DNA of 38,475 nt from Phycisphaerae bacterium (GCA_016782885.1 JADHXQ010000039.1:1-38475), one strand, 5' to 3'; positions 17,751-26,936 are shown, numbered from the stretch's first letter. Made by a program: numbers and translations. The notes: generated by a model from the sequence alone, not told the origin.

Positions 17751-19082
17751 TCAGTCCAAACCGTGCTTGGTCAACTTGTCCCGGAAGGTCGAGAGTTTCA
17801 TTCCCAGTGTGCGAGCAGCAGCGCTTCTGTTTCCTCCAGAGTCTCGAAGGGCGCGGGCCAGCAACTCCCGTTCGGTCCGCAGGATCGTGTCATGAAACTC
17901 CCCCCCTCGGTCGGCGGTTATCTCTCGCCGCGGCGCCAGGTCCGCCGAAAGCGCCGCTGCCGTTACCGTCCCATCTCCAAGCAGTGATGCCCTCCCCAAC
18001 GTATGGGCCAACTCGCGAACGTTTCCCGGCCAGGTGTGTGAACCGAGCAGTTCCAGGACATCGCTATCGAGTGCAGTTTCGCTACCGCCTTCTCCACGTT
18101 CCAGCAGGCGCGCTGCCAGAGCAGGCAGGTCGTCGAGCCGCTCGCGAACAGGCGGCAGGTCTATCCGCAATACGTTCAGACGATAGTATAAATCGCTGCG
18201 AAAGGTTCCGTCGGCGGTCCTGGATAGAAGGTCCTGTTTCGTGGATGCAATGATTCGCACATCGGCCTCGATGTGCTGCGCCCCCCCTACCCGCTCGAAG
18301 AACTTCTCCTCGATTAAGCTGAGCAGCTTGATCTGGAGTTTCGGCGGGATGTCATCGACATCGTCCAGGTACAGCGTCCCGCCCTGAGCGATGTCCACCT
18401 TGCCCGTTTTCAACTGATCGGCCCCGGTGAAGGAGCCTTTCTCGTATCCGTAGAGTTCGCTCTCGATCAGGTGCTGCGGAAAGAGGGCGCAATTGACTTT
18501 CACAAACGGACGCGACCGGCGCGACGACAGGTCGTGGATCGTGCCGGCGACCAGATCCTTGCCTACCCCCGTCTCACCAGTCAGCAGCACCGTCGCATCG
18601 GTCCGGGCACAAAGCAGAATCATTTTGCGGACGGCCTGCATGACCGCCGTAGATCCGACAATGCGCTGTTCGGTCATGTTGCGCCCATCGTCCCGGGCGG
18701 TTCCGCCCTGCAATGTCGTACTGATCATGTCTTCGACCCGCGACAAGACAGGCAGGATCACCCGATTTCGAAACGGTTTGGTCACAAAATCAAAGGCGCC
18801 CATTTTCATGGCCTCCACGGCAATTGGAATGCTGCCGTAAGCGGTCATGAGTATTACCGCGGGGTGCGGTCCGTCTTTGTTCTTGATCCGTCTCAACAGA
18901 CCCATTCCATCTATGCCCGGCATGCGCAAATCAGTCAGGACCACGTCGAACCGTTCGCTATCGAGCAGCGCAAGGGCCTCTTCACCATTGGCGGCCGGAA
19001 TGGCGTCGTGCGACGCCGCGGTCAAGTCGTCCACCAATGAGACCCGCTTGATCTCCTCGTCATCAACGACCAGTATTCTCAT
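17751..19082 (-). CDS. NtrC-family sigma-54-dependent response regulator
   Basis: A 443-residue activator with three parts. The receiver (1-115) has the acidic pocket Asp7/Asp8, phospho-acceptor Asp51 (VVLTDLRMPG), Thr80 and Lys102. The AAA+ domain (about 140-370) has Walker A GETGVGKD at 169-176, the sigma-54 contact loop GSFTGA at 216-221, Walker B GGTLYLDD at 234-241 and an arginine-finger region FRSDLYYRLNVLRIDLPPVRER. The Fis-type helix-turn-helix is at the C-terminus (GGNRSAAARTLGMKLSTFRDKL). Two usual residues differ: GAFTGA has Ser for Ala, and the Walker B acidic pair is DD, not DE. The ATG at 19082 follows the kinase stop by three bases, and its ribosome site lies within the kinase 3' end, so the pair is coupled. 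The likely target is the esterase operon next door. Confidence 0.95.
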   Translation of the reverse strand: MRILVVDDEEIKRVSLVDDLTAASHDAIPAANGEEALALLDSERFDVVLTDLRMPGIDGMGLLRRIKNKDGPHPAVILMTAYGSIPIAVEAMKMGAFDFVTKPFRNRVILPVLSRVEDMISTTLQGGTARDDGRNMTEQRIVGSTAVMQAVRKMILLCARTDATVLLTGETGVGKDLVAGTIHDLSSRRSRPFVKVNCALFPQHLIESELYGYEKGSFTGADQLKTGKVDIAQGGTLYLDDVDDIPPKLQIKLLSLIEEKFFERVGGAQHIEADVRIIASTKQDLLSRTADGTFRSDLYYRLNVLRIDLPPVRERLDDLPALAARLLERGEGGSETALDSDVLELLGSHTWPGNVRELAHTLGRASLLGDGTVTAAALSADLAPRREITADRGGEFHDTILRTERELLARALRDSGGNRSAAARTLGMKLSTFRDKLTKHGLD

Positions 19083-19085
19083 GGT

Positions 19086-20438
19086 TCATCCTTTTTCTTC
19101 ACCGCCCACCGCGGTCAGTGTGATTTGGAACGTAGTACCGCGGTTGACCTTGCTTCGTACGTCGATCGAGCCGTCCATCTCCGACAGGAGCATACGGCAG
19201 AGGCCCAACCCCAGGCCCGTGCCTCCGGAATCAGCCCGCGTGGTGAAGAATGGCTCAAATACGCGGTCCAGGTGGTTCGCGGGGATACCCACTCCCGTAT
19301 CGGTGACTTCAATGGCGACGCGCTCGTTTCTGCTGAAGCTTTGCGTATCCGGGGAAAAACTGCGAATCGAGAGGGTCCCGCCATCGGGCATGGCCGCCAG
19401 GGCATTTGTACACAAGTTGAAGATTACCTCCTGCAGTGTATACGGATCACCGCGGACCAGAGGAACGTCGCCTCCGTCAACGACAATTTCGACACCGTGG
19501 GCCTGGCCCTCGCCCAGAATCGCCATGGTAGCTTCAATGGCCTGGTTGACGTCAGTGTCCTGAAGTTTCAACCCGTGCGGTCGGGCGAAAGCCTGCACCC
19601 GTTTGGCCGTCCGTTCAATACGGTCGAGCGCTTCGGTCATCATGCGGACGTAGTTCGTCAACTGCGCATCATCACCAACCCGCTCGCTGATCGTGCGGAG
19701 ACAGTTTTGAATACCGTCAAGTGGATTACTGATCTGATGTGAGATACCCGCGACGAGTTGCCCGATACCGAGCATCTTCTCTTTCTGCCTCACTGCCGCC
19801 CTGACGCGATGTATGTATCGTTGGAGAGAAGAAGTCAGGTACACCGTAATCGACAACGTGCTGCCAAAGGCGGCAACTATTCCTATCGTTTGTATCTCAT
19901 CCAACGCATGGAGGCTGCTATCGGCGGTTCCCCGCAAGTGCGGCAGCGACAGGCTGATCACCGGAATCCACCGGAGGTGCTGCAGGCACAGAACGCCGCC
20001 GACCAGACACGTCGCCAGAACAACAAGAATATACGGAGTCCAACCCCGCAGGAGCAGCGTTGCAATGATCAGGTGGAACACGAAGTAAAACACGAACGGA
20101 TTGTGCGAGATACCGGAGAAATACAGCAGCAGCGTCAGGGCGATCTGGTCCAGGGCGATCTGGAGAAAGATATCATGGTCGAGCCCGCCGGCGCCGGGAC
20201 CCCGCCGCCACTCGCGGAATCCGAACAGTGAGTTGTAGACCAACATCGCCACAACGATCAGGTATAGCGGCATGGGGTCCGACAGAATCCCGAGCAGCGA
20301 AGAGGATACGTATACAACCGCCACGACACCGACACAGGCGATCCACCTGAGCTTGACCAACCACTGCGCCCTGTTCGATAAGATGGGGGAAGCAAGGGTC
20401 AAATGGTTCTCCCGAACAACCGCCTGGTAACTCCGCAC
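19086..20438 (-). CDS. Membrane sensor histidine kinase, partner of the sigma-54 activator
   Basis: The kinase has about six transmembrane segments between residues 26 and 205 (for example 33-51, 57-72, 93-109, 115-131, 135-152, 185-204) with almost no extracytoplasmic loop, so it may sense the membrane or a small transported ligand. The HisKA domain carries GISHQISNPLDG with phospho-acceptor His234. The ATPase domain has the N box (NLCTNALAAMP), G1 DTGVGIP, F box FEPFFTT and G2 GTGLGLGL. Start choice is unclear. The GTG at 20438 has no ribosome site and sits about 10 bases after a TATACT, which would make it nearly leaderless. A TTG at 20402 has GGGAG six bases upstream and keeps all domains. 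The stop is three bases before the regulator. Confidence 0.94.
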   Translation of the reverse strand: MRSYQAVVRENHLTLASPILSNRAQWLVKLRWIACVGVVAVVYVSSSLLGILSDPMPLYLIVVAMLVYNSLFGFREWRRGPGAGGLDHDIFLQIALDQIALTLLLYFSGISHNPFVFYFVFHLIIATLLLRGWTPYILVVLATCLVGGVLCLQHLRWIPVISLSLPHLRGTADSSLHALDEIQTIGIVAAFGSTLSITVYLTSSLQRYIHRVRAAVRQKEKMLGIGQLVAGISHQISNPLDGIQNCLRTISERVGDDAQLTNYVRMMTEALDRIERTAKRVQAFARPHGLKLQDTDVNQAIEATMAILGEGQAHGVEIVVDGGDVPLVRGDPYTLQEVIFNLCTNALAAMPDGGTLSIRSFSPDTQSFSRNERVAIEVTDTGVGIPANHLDRVFEPFFTTRADSGGTGLGLGLCRMLLSEMDGSIDVRSKVNRGTTFQITLTAVGGEEKG

Positions 20439-20549
20439 GTATGTTTAAAGTATACCAAAACCAGCCAATCATGCCACATGTTTCGGCGCAACGACCTCAC
20501 AAATACCGCTTGGAGCCGTATGCTGAATCGCCCAACACCCGGCCTGTTT

Positions 20550-23500
20550 TCAATACCCCCTGACCCTCTCGAGCCACTTCTTCATGATTGTCGGGAGAAC
20601 GCCGCTGATCTCCTCCCGAACGCGATAGTCCCAGTCGACGGTTGTGCTGAACTTGAGGCCCTGCTGGAGCTCCAGGGCTCTCGTGTCGACGGAGATCACA
20701 AACGGATTGGGCGTCAGACCGGCCCGTTGCGCATACAGCCCCTGTCCGTCATACCGCCACCACTTCACCGCGATCTCAATCTCGTAAAGGCGTTTGCCTA
20801 TTTTCGCGAGTTCGGCGATGTTGTCCGAGCGCATCCGTTTCTTCTCTTTTCCGATGGCCCGATCAATTCCCGCGAGTTCCGCGAGGATATTCTTGTATTC
20901 GTCCTTATGTTCGCCGGATTTCCGCCGGGCGGCTAGAAATTCCCGTTTTTTCTTCTCCAGACCCCGCCGTTTCTGCTCGAATGATGCTTTGAGTTCGCCG
21001 AGCGACTTGATCCCGTCGCGCCCGCGCACTTCCGCGTCAAACTTCCTGAGCCTTTGCTCGGCCGCACGGATCGTCTTGGTGAGGCTGGTGTACTCGCCGC
21101 CGGACCTGATCTCGCGCCTGGTGTCGTCGATCTTCTTGCGATGCTCGTCGATGTCTTTCTTGGCCTTGATGGTTTCGGGGAGGCCTTCGAACTTCTCGAT
21201 GACCTTCCTGTCGAGCGTGCTCATCCGCCCGTGCAGGGTCCCTCGCTTCTCGTTTAATTCGGTGAGTTTTTCGCTCCTGTTGAGGATTTCGTCTCTCCGG
21301 CGGTTGAGTTTTTCTCTTTCACCGGGAACTCCTCGCGGAGGCTCCGGTGATAACGCCTTGACCTTCTCCTCGCGGCGCCGGGCCCACTCGGAGGCGCCCT
21401 TGCCGGCGGCGAGTTTGACCGCAAGCCTGCCCGCCCTGGCGCAGGATTCCTTGTCGACCACCTGCGTCAGGGCGGGGGGCAGGAAATCGATGGCGTCGAA
21501 ATCTTCACGGACCTGGCGGTAGATGCGGAAGTAGTCTATTTTGCCCTTGAAGAAGCCTGCTTCGCCTCTGCCACACCCGATGAAGCTGCCTTCGGCCCTG
21601 TCGCCGAGAAAGACGTCGCGCGGTCTGAACTCGAACTTACCTGTCGCTGCCGATTTCGAGTCAATGTATATCGAGGCTTTCGAACCGTCCATTTCCACGC
21701 GCAGGCGGACCCACTTGTTTGCGCCGACGGCTTTGGAAGAAGTCACGCGATAAGTTTTCCCGCCATGGACCGCAACCAGAGCGGGCTTTCCAGTCTTGGG
21801 GGCGATCGTCAGGTGGAAGCATTCATCGTCGCCCGTACCGAAATCAAATATCCGCCCGCCTTTGTCGCCGGAGCGATTGACCATCACATCGATGGTAAGC
21901 TCGCCGAAATCCGCGACGGAAGGCGGCGCCTCGGCGTACTGATCGGTTCCGTTGAAGATCGCGCAGCGCCGGTCTCCATCGCGTGCGAATTCCGGTGCGC
22001 CGTGGAGAATCCCATTGTTGTTCACGTATGAATCTTCGAGCAGGCGGCCCTTGGGCTGGTCGAACTCGTAGTTGGCGTAGAGACCTCCGGTGTCAAGCCC
22101 GTTGTACATGGACTCGCCGAGCTGCGCCTCGGGCGTATAAGCCCAGATAAAACGACCGCCCTTGTAGAACCTTCCGCGGCTGAAGACACCGCCGCGTCGA
22201 TTGGCGATTTTCGGCGTGTAGTCCACGACCAACTGGCCGGTGAGCACCTGGTCTTTCACATAGCAGAGTCGCATGATGTGCTCGCCCTTGATCACCGCGT
22301 TTCCGGTGATTTCCGCGGCGCCTTCGTAATGCTTCGAGTGGACATGGTATCCGCGGCGGCGCCGGTAGCTGGTCGCGAGGACCACCGATTCGGTGATGCG
22401 GGCATTACCGCCGACCTTGATCTTTCCGAACACCCAGGCCTTTCCGCCGATCTTGGCGTTACCGCCGATCACGGCGTCGGGGCCCATCACGACGGCGAAT
22501 TCCTTGACGCAGGCGCCGTCTTTCACGGTAGCGCCGTCGAGCACCATGGCGTCAGGGCCCACGTAGGCTGTTGCGGCGACTTTTGAGTTGTCGGACACAA
22601 ACCCGCCGCCGTTGGAGTGGCGGCGTCCTTTGGCGTTGCGCTGCAGGAACCTGACGCGCTGCCGGAGGTCTTCAAGGCGTTCGAGTTTGCGATACTCCCA
22701 CCAGTTTTTCATCCAGTACTCGTCTCGCCCATTGCCCGCTTTAAGCCGCGCCTGCACCGCGTCGGAGGCACCCCTGATGCGTGGAAGCATCTCGGCGAGT
22801 TTCTTTTCAGCAAGTGCGGCGTCTGCATGCCAGGGGGGTATGGGCACTTCATGCTTCACCGCGTGGTCCACGTAGAAATTGGTGTTGTTTATGGTGTAGA
22901 GCGCGTCGAGATTGACCACGTCTCCCTGCCTGCGATGCGGCGTGCCCGGTTTGCATCCGGCCAGGGTCGCTTCCCACGGGAACCGCGGCGCGTGGATGCC
23001 CGTAAAGTAATGATTCATGCCTCCGTACCACCCGGCTTCAGGGCGTTTCGGCAGGGCCGAAGGCGTGGCGGCCACTGTCAACCACAGGTGCTTATCCGTC
23101 GGCTTGAGCGCGACAGACATCTTGCCCTTGTTCCAGAGGGATGAGTAGCGTGCCCGCCCGTTTCCATCGACGGCCACAATGCAGGCGCGCCAGTCGGAGT
23201 GGTTGTCGAGTTCGTGTAATCCGCGGAAATCCACGACGACCTGCTTCGCATCGGTATCGGGCGTCAGGCGGATGATGTTGAATCCGTAGGCCCGGGGCGC
23301 CTCGGAATTGGGGATGCGGAACGTATCACCGGCCCCGTATACCGGATAAAGGCAGCTTACTTCGGGCATTCCGTATTTGGGGCGAAGCGTCGGTTGTGCG
23401 ATAAAGTCCAACGTCACCATGCGTGCGGCATACTCGCCGAAAAAATCGCCGCACCCCTTAATACCGTTTTTCCACAGTCCCTTCTTTTGCCCAATGCGGG

Positions 23501-24692
23501 CGATGGCGTGATAGTAAGTTGTTTCGGACGGGGCTCGCAGGCTGCCTAAAGACGCCACGATCCCGCTGCCCCAGTTTGGGTTATCGCCCAGGGCGGAGAA
23601 CCAAAGTCCACCCTGATAATCGGAGAACATCACGTTGCGCCAGGGATAACAGAGATTGTGGGAGAACGTCAGCAGCTCTCCCGGGATAAGCATGTGGATT
23701 CCCGCGTTGCATCCGACTTCCCCATGATACCCGCTGTGGAAGAACTCGTGGGACAGTTTGACGTTTCGCGGACCGCCGCCGCACCAGTAGAGAGTGCAGC
23801 AACCATAACCGCCTCCGTTTCCGGGGTCTATGCGCTTCCAACCGTCCACGATCGCCGGACCGGTAGTCACTGTGAATTTGTAATCTGGGCCCTCTTCGCG
23901 CCAGAAGGGCATCCTGGCGCCGGCGGATTCCACGTAGGTCCAGAGGTTTTCGGCGAACTCGAGCGTGCCCTTGCGAAAACGCGCCTGCTTGTCGGGTTCC
24001 TGCGGGCAGAGCATATAGAAAGTGTCGAACCACGTTTTCGAGCCGGTCTGGAAACGCCAGTGTTTGCTCTCCAGAACGAAGTGGCCCGGGTTGTCGTAGG
24101 CGCCATCGCGACCGACGTTCACAACGTATTCCTCCGGAGATATCGCGGCCTCCAGTTTCCCCCAGGCCTTTTTCCAGGTCTCAAAGAGGAACTTGTGGTC
24201 CTCGGCGCTCAGCATCATCGAAAGCGGTTTGTAGTGGACCATGGCCCGCTGCGATCCATCCTCCAGGCGCAGGACGGCCGCGGGGACCATGACCTCGTCG
24301 CCCCAAACGGGATTGGGCGTGGGCACGGCGAAACCGCGCAGTCCGACCAGATGCGCCTTGAACGTATCGGGATCCGACTGCGTCCAATTGCGGGCGAGCC
24401 CGGCGAGGGCTTCTTTGTCTTCTTGGCCTTTGTTACGCGTCCACGTTCGCAGGGGCGCGCCCTTGGGGATATCAACGATGTCCTGTCCTTTTCGCGGCCA
24501 CCACTTGACCGTCCGCCTCTGGTAGCCCGTCGCGTCTGCGCCGCCGGCCTGCTCGACGGTGTTTAAGCCGACGCCGGGGACGAGTTTTGGGTGAAAGCGG
24601 ATGTTCTTATAGAAGTCATAATCATCCGCCGAGGCGCCGGAGGCACATAGCGAAGCGGCGATAAGGATCGTCAACATCCATTTGAATTTCAT
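20550..24692 (-). CDS. Giant secreted HExxH / beta-helix / LamG-like / coiled-coil protein
   Basis: A 1380-residue protein with a clean signal peptide (about 1-22). The N-terminal region (25-640) contains HEFFH at 315-319, a zincin-type HExxH motif, with Glu339 in PGEL 19 residues further on as a possible third zinc ligand. This resembles gluzincin or M60/DUF6055-like secreted peptidases, but I cannot assign the family firmly. Residues about 690-800 form a left-handed beta-helix of hexapeptide turns (VAATAYVGPDAMVLDGATV). About 880-1060 is a LamG-like jelly roll with NNNGILHG, FNGTDQYAEAP and DYFRIYR. About 1085-1310 is a long charged coiled coil. The last 25 residues (TTVDWDYR to KWLERVRGY) are conserved in the paralogue at 33628. 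The ribosome site is weak (AAAGAA). Confidence 0.88.
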   Translation of the reverse strand: MKFKWMLTILIAASLCASGASADDYDFYKNIRFHPKLVPGVGLNTVEQAGGADATGYQRRTVKWWPRKGQDIVDIPKGAPLRTWTRNKGQEDKEALAGLARNWTQSDPDTFKAHLVGLRGFAVPTPNPVWGDEVMVPAAVLRLEDGSQRAMVHYKPLSMMLSAEDHKFLFETWKKAWGKLEAAISPEEYVVNVGRDGAYDNPGHFVLESKHWRFQTGSKTWFDTFYMLCPQEPDKQARFRKGTLEFAENLWTYVESAGARMPFWREEGPDYKFTVTTGPAIVDGWKRIDPGNGGGYGCCTLYWCGGGPRNVKLSHEFFHSGYHGEVGCNAGIHMLIPGELLTFSHNLCYPWRNVMFSDYQGGLWFSALGDNPNWGSGIVASLGSLRAPSETTYYHAIARIGQKKGLWKNGIKGCGDFFGEYAARMVTLDFIAQPTLRPKYGMPEVSCLYPVYGAGDTFRIPNSEAPRAYGFNIIRLTPDTDAKQVVVDFRGLHELDNHSDWRACIVAVDGNGRARYSSLWNKGKMSVALKPTDKHLWLTVAATPSALPKRPEAGWYGGMNHYFTGIHAPRFPWEATLAGCKPGTPHRRQGDVVNLDALYTINNTNFYVDHAVKHEVPIPPWHADAALAEKKLAEMLPRIRGASDAVQARLKAGNGRDEYWMKNWWEYRKLERLEDLRQRVRFLQRNAKGRRHSNGGGFVSDNSKVAATAYVGPDAMVLDGATVKDGACVKEFAVVMGPDAVIGGNAKIGGKAWVFGKIKVGGNARITESVVLATSYRRRRGYHVHSKHYEGAAEITGNAVIKGEHIMRLCYVKDQVLTGQLVVDYTPKIANRRGGVFSRGRFYKGGRFIWAYTPEAQLGESMYNGLDTGGLYANYEFDQPKGRLLEDSYVNNNGILHGAPEFARDGDRRCAIFNGTDQYAEAPPSVADFGELTIDVMVNRSGDKGGRIFDFGTGDDECFHLTIAPKTGKPALVAVHGGKTYRVTSSKAVGANKWVRLRVEMDGSKASIYIDSKSAATGKFEFRPRDVFLGDRAEGSFIGCGRGEAGFFKGKIDYFRIYRQVREDFDAIDFLPPALTQVVDKESCARAGRLAVKLAAGKGASEWARRREEKVKALSPEPPRGVPGEREKLNRRRDEILNRSEKLTELNEKRGTLHGRMSTLDRKVIEKFEGLPETIKAKKDIDEHRKKIDDTRREIRSGGEYTSLTKTIRAAEQRLRKFDAEVRGRDGIKSLGELKASFEQKRRGLEKKKREFLAARRKSGEHKDEYKNILAELAGIDRAIGKEKKRMRSDNIAELAKIGKRLYEIEIAVKWWRYDGQGLYAQRAGLTPNPFVISVDTRALELQQGLKFSTTVDWDYRVREEISGVLPTIMKKWLERVRGY

Positions 24693-25041
24693 AAATTCTT
24701 TCGTTCCGAGCGCACCAGGCTCTGTCTAAAAGTCTCTTCGGACTGCAAATTTCTCTTTATCTAGTTTGAAATTCTTTTTCATTACAAATACTCTCGAGTT
24801 GCTTTCCTGCCTGGAATGATGGTCTTCATCGCAAATCTCCCTGGAAGGAAGAACGCAACTACTCTTCTCGCATGCCAGACTTTTCATTTCATTATAATAA
24901 GTTCATCTCGGCTTTGCGGAAAAGAGTTCTTTGGCTCTCCTGCTTCTCGACATCCAAAGTTTTCGGTTGGAATTTGTCCCCCTCCCGCAATAGACTCTCC
25001 GCTCCTGCGTCTGAAAATACGGGTTTTATAGGAGAGCCGAC
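24693..25041. promoter_or_regulatory. Divergent control region between the giant HExxH gene and the PQQ-propeller gene
   Basis: This 349-base AT-richer stretch separates two outward-facing genes and should hold both promoters. A perfect TATAAT lies at 24893-24898 and reads almost equally on either strand, but no good -35 box is found at 16-18 bases. For the minus gene, TTGTAA and TAGATA 18 bases apart form a weak pair near 24750-24780. A minus-strand GCGG-N8-TTGC at 24990-25005 has sigma-54-like spacing but lies too far from its gene. Short open frames here lack support. Confidence 0.35.
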
Positions 25042-26367
25042 ATGAGTTTGAAGCTGACGTCCATCGTAGCGTGTTTTGGTCTTCTGCTTGTATCCGCAAC
25101 GCTCTGCCCGGCGGCCGAGCCGGATGCCGCCAAAGCGAAATCCGGATGGCCACAATGGCACGGGGTCAACCGCGACGGCAAGTCGCTGGATACCGGGCTG
25201 TTGAAGAGCTGGCCCCCCGAGGGACCGAAGCTGTTGTGGAAGGTCACCAATATGGGCCAGGGATACTCCACCGTCTCCCTCGGCGGCGGGCTGATCTACA
25301 CCACCGGTCGCAAAGAGGCGTCCAATCCCGGCAAGCCCCCTTCCGAGAAGGGAATCGTGGACCATCGCCCGGGTGAGCGCCTGTTCATGATGGGCATCGA
25401 CATGAATGGCAAGGTCAAGTGGGACAAGAACATCACAGCCGCCTTCAACGGCAACCATGTATACACGGGCTCGCGCGCCGTGCCGACGTACGAAAACGGA
25501 AAACTGTACCTGATCTCCGGTTTGGGCGTGCTCGGTTGCTACGACGCAAAAACCGGAAATACCATCTGGCAGCGGGACATCCAGAAGGACTTCAAACCAC
25601 TCAAGATGAGGTGGGCTTTCACCGAGGCGATACTGATCGTCGGGGACCTGCTGATGATCAGCCCCGGCGGCGAGAAGTGCTTCATGGCCGCACTCAACAA
25701 GAAGGACGGCAAGACGGTGTGGAAGTCGGGCGGATTCGGTCCGGCCCACTATACTTCGCCGATTTACGTCGAGTACAAGGGCGTGCCGATGATCATCAAC
25801 GGCGCCGGCAACGGCATCCTCGGCGTCCACGCCAAGACCGGAAAGATCCTGTGGGCAAATCCATTCGCCAAAGGCAACATGGCCAACGTCCCCACCCCCT
25901 CGTTCGTGGACGGATATGTGTTCTGGTCGGTGGGCTACGGTAAGGGCGGGATCTGCCTGAAGCTGTCGGTCAAAGGACAGAAAGTCAAAGCCAAAGAGGT
26001 CTGGCGGACCAAGGACATCAGGACCCAGTACGGAGGATGGGTGATCGTAGACGGTTACATTTACGGGAATAACATGTACGAATGGTCGTGCGTGGAGTTG
26101 AAGACGGGCAAGACGATATGGAAAGGCGAGGGCGTGCGCAAGGGCGCGATATCGTACGCCGACGGCATGTTGTACCTTTACGGTATAGACAAGGGGCAGG
26201 TAGCCCTGGCGCCGGCAACGCCGAAGGGACTGAAACTCGTAGGCAACTTCAATGTCGCCGGAAGAGGATCGAGCCGGGCGCATCCCGTGATCACCGGCGG
26301 ACGCATGTACATCCGCTACGACGACAATCTCTACTGCTTCGACGTGAAACGGCCCAGTAAGCAGTAA
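25042..26367 (+). CDS. Secreted PQQ-type beta-propeller protein
   Basis: The 441-residue protein has a signal peptide (about 1-24) and an eight-bladed PQQ-like propeller (pyrrolo-quinoline quinone repeat family): [13 protein letters not shown] near the start, [44 protein letters not shown] and [15 protein letters not shown]. In planctomycetes such proteins are common and usually lack evidence of cofactor binding or dehydrogenase activity, and no such residues are clear here. AGGAGA precedes the ATG at good spacing. The coding sequence runs straight into the heptamer array at 26355, and its last residues and its TAA stop are formed by the repeat, so the natural C-terminus may have been replaced. 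It is convergent with the HzsA-related gene ending at 26991. Confidence 0.92.
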   Translation: MSLKLTSIVACFGLLLVSATLCPAAEPDAAKAKSGWPQWHGVNRDGKSLDTGLLKSWPPEGPKLLWKVTNMGQGYSTVSLGGGLIYTTGRKEASNPGKPPSEKGIVDHRPGERLFMMGIDMNGKVKWDKNITAAFNGNHVYTGSRAVPTYENGKLYLISGLGVLGCYDAKTGNTIWQRDIQKDFKPLKMRWAFTEAILIVGDLLMISPGGEKCFMAALNKKDGKTVWKSGGFGPAHYTSPIYVEYKGVPMIINGAGNGILGVHAKTGKILWANPFAKGNMANVPTPSFVDGYVFWSVGYGKGGICLKLSVKGQKVKAKEVWRTKDIRTQYGGWVIVDGYIYGNNMYEWSCVELKTGKTIWKGEGVRKGAISYADGMLYLYGIDKGQVALAPATPKGLKLVGNFNVAGRGSSRAHPVITGGRMYIRYDDNLYCFDVKRPSKQ

Positions 26368-26445
26368 GCAGTAAGCAGTAAGCAGTAAGCAGTAAGCAGT
26401 AAGCAGTAAGCAGTAAGCAGTAAGCAGTAAGCAGTAAGCAGTAAC
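26355..26445 (+). repeat. Heptamer tandem array, 12 x CAGTAAG plus CAGTAAC
   Basis: Thirteen head-to-tail 7-base units, twelve identical and the last changed to CAGTAAC. The array contains a stop codon in every frame and supplies the stop of the PQQ-propeller gene at 26365-26367. It ends in GGCAACG, shared with the array on the other side of the four-helix-bundle gene. Heptamer arrays of this kind recall the short tandemly repeated sequences of cyanobacteria, though the unit differs. Perfect repetition points to recent expansion by slippage. Confidence 0.97.
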
Positions 26446-26483
26446 GGCAACGACGAACGGCGACGGCGAAACGTTGCGATTGG

Positions 26484-26873
26484 CTAGTCGGCGACGCAGA
26501 AAGAGTCGGCTTTCTGCATCATGGCCCCCAGCATGCGCCCTATCTCCGCCAGATCAGACATCAACGCATTCCGCTGCTGGTCAGTTATGTATTCACAGTC
26601 ATGTGCGGAGTCAATCCAGTGTTGAGTTTCACGTTGTTCCCCGTCGGCATCGGTCAGCTTGCTGACAAAATGCTTCTTGTATCGTCGTTTCGCCCAGGCT
26701 TCGGCAATCTGCGCGCCTACAGACCTGGACGATCGCCGGACTTGATCTGTGAGCGAGTACCTTTCTTCTTGCGGAAATTCTCGCGTCAACAGAAATATCT
26801 GTCTCGCAACGCATTGTGCTTTTTGATAGACAACCAAGTCCCGAAAACACTGAGCATGTTTCAACTCACCCAT
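26484..26873 (-). CDS. Four-helix-bundle protein (23S rRNA intervening-sequence / S23 type)
   Basis: A 129-residue cytoplasmic protein matching the four-helix-bundle family first known from intervening sequences in 23S rRNA genes, and related in fold to the Avd accessory protein of diversity-generating retroelements. Visible signatures are [18 protein letters not shown] in helix 1, [19 protein letters not shown], then [18 protein letters not shown] in helix 2, and a third helix with [13 protein letters not shown]. Length is normal for the family. The ATG at 26873 follows GGAGG by eight bases. There is no reverse transcriptase or rRNA nearby, so the gene stands alone. Its base composition looks less GC-rich than the neighbours, and the flanking inverted arrays suggest it arrived as a unit. 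Molecular function is unknown, with nucleic-acid binding through its basic face as a possibility. Confidence 0.9.
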   Translation of the reverse strand: MGELKHAQCFRDLVVYQKAQCVARQIFLLTREFPQEERYSLTDQVRRSSRSVGAQIAEAWAKRRYKKHFVSKLTDADGEQRETQHWIDSAHDCEYITDQQRNALMSDLAEIGRMLGAMMQKADSFCVAD

Positions 26874-26936
26874 ATATCCCGCCTCCGGCTACTGACCACT
26901 GATTACCAGTCGCCTAACAACACTACTGTCGTTGGC

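Noticed and set aside
24990..25005. GCGG-N8-TTGC sigma-54-like element on the minus strand
   Set aside because: It would give a leader of nearly 290 bases for the gene at 24692, and the -24 box lacks the usual TTGG, so chance is more likely.
24816..25031. 71-codon plus-strand frame before the PQQ-propeller gene
   Set aside because: It has no ribosome site or recognisable domain and lies in the promoter region; it is compatible with chance.
26484..26873. Four-helix-bundle gene as part of a diversity-generating retroelement
   Set aside because: The fold is related to Avd, but there is no reverse transcriptase, template repeat or variable repeat in the window.
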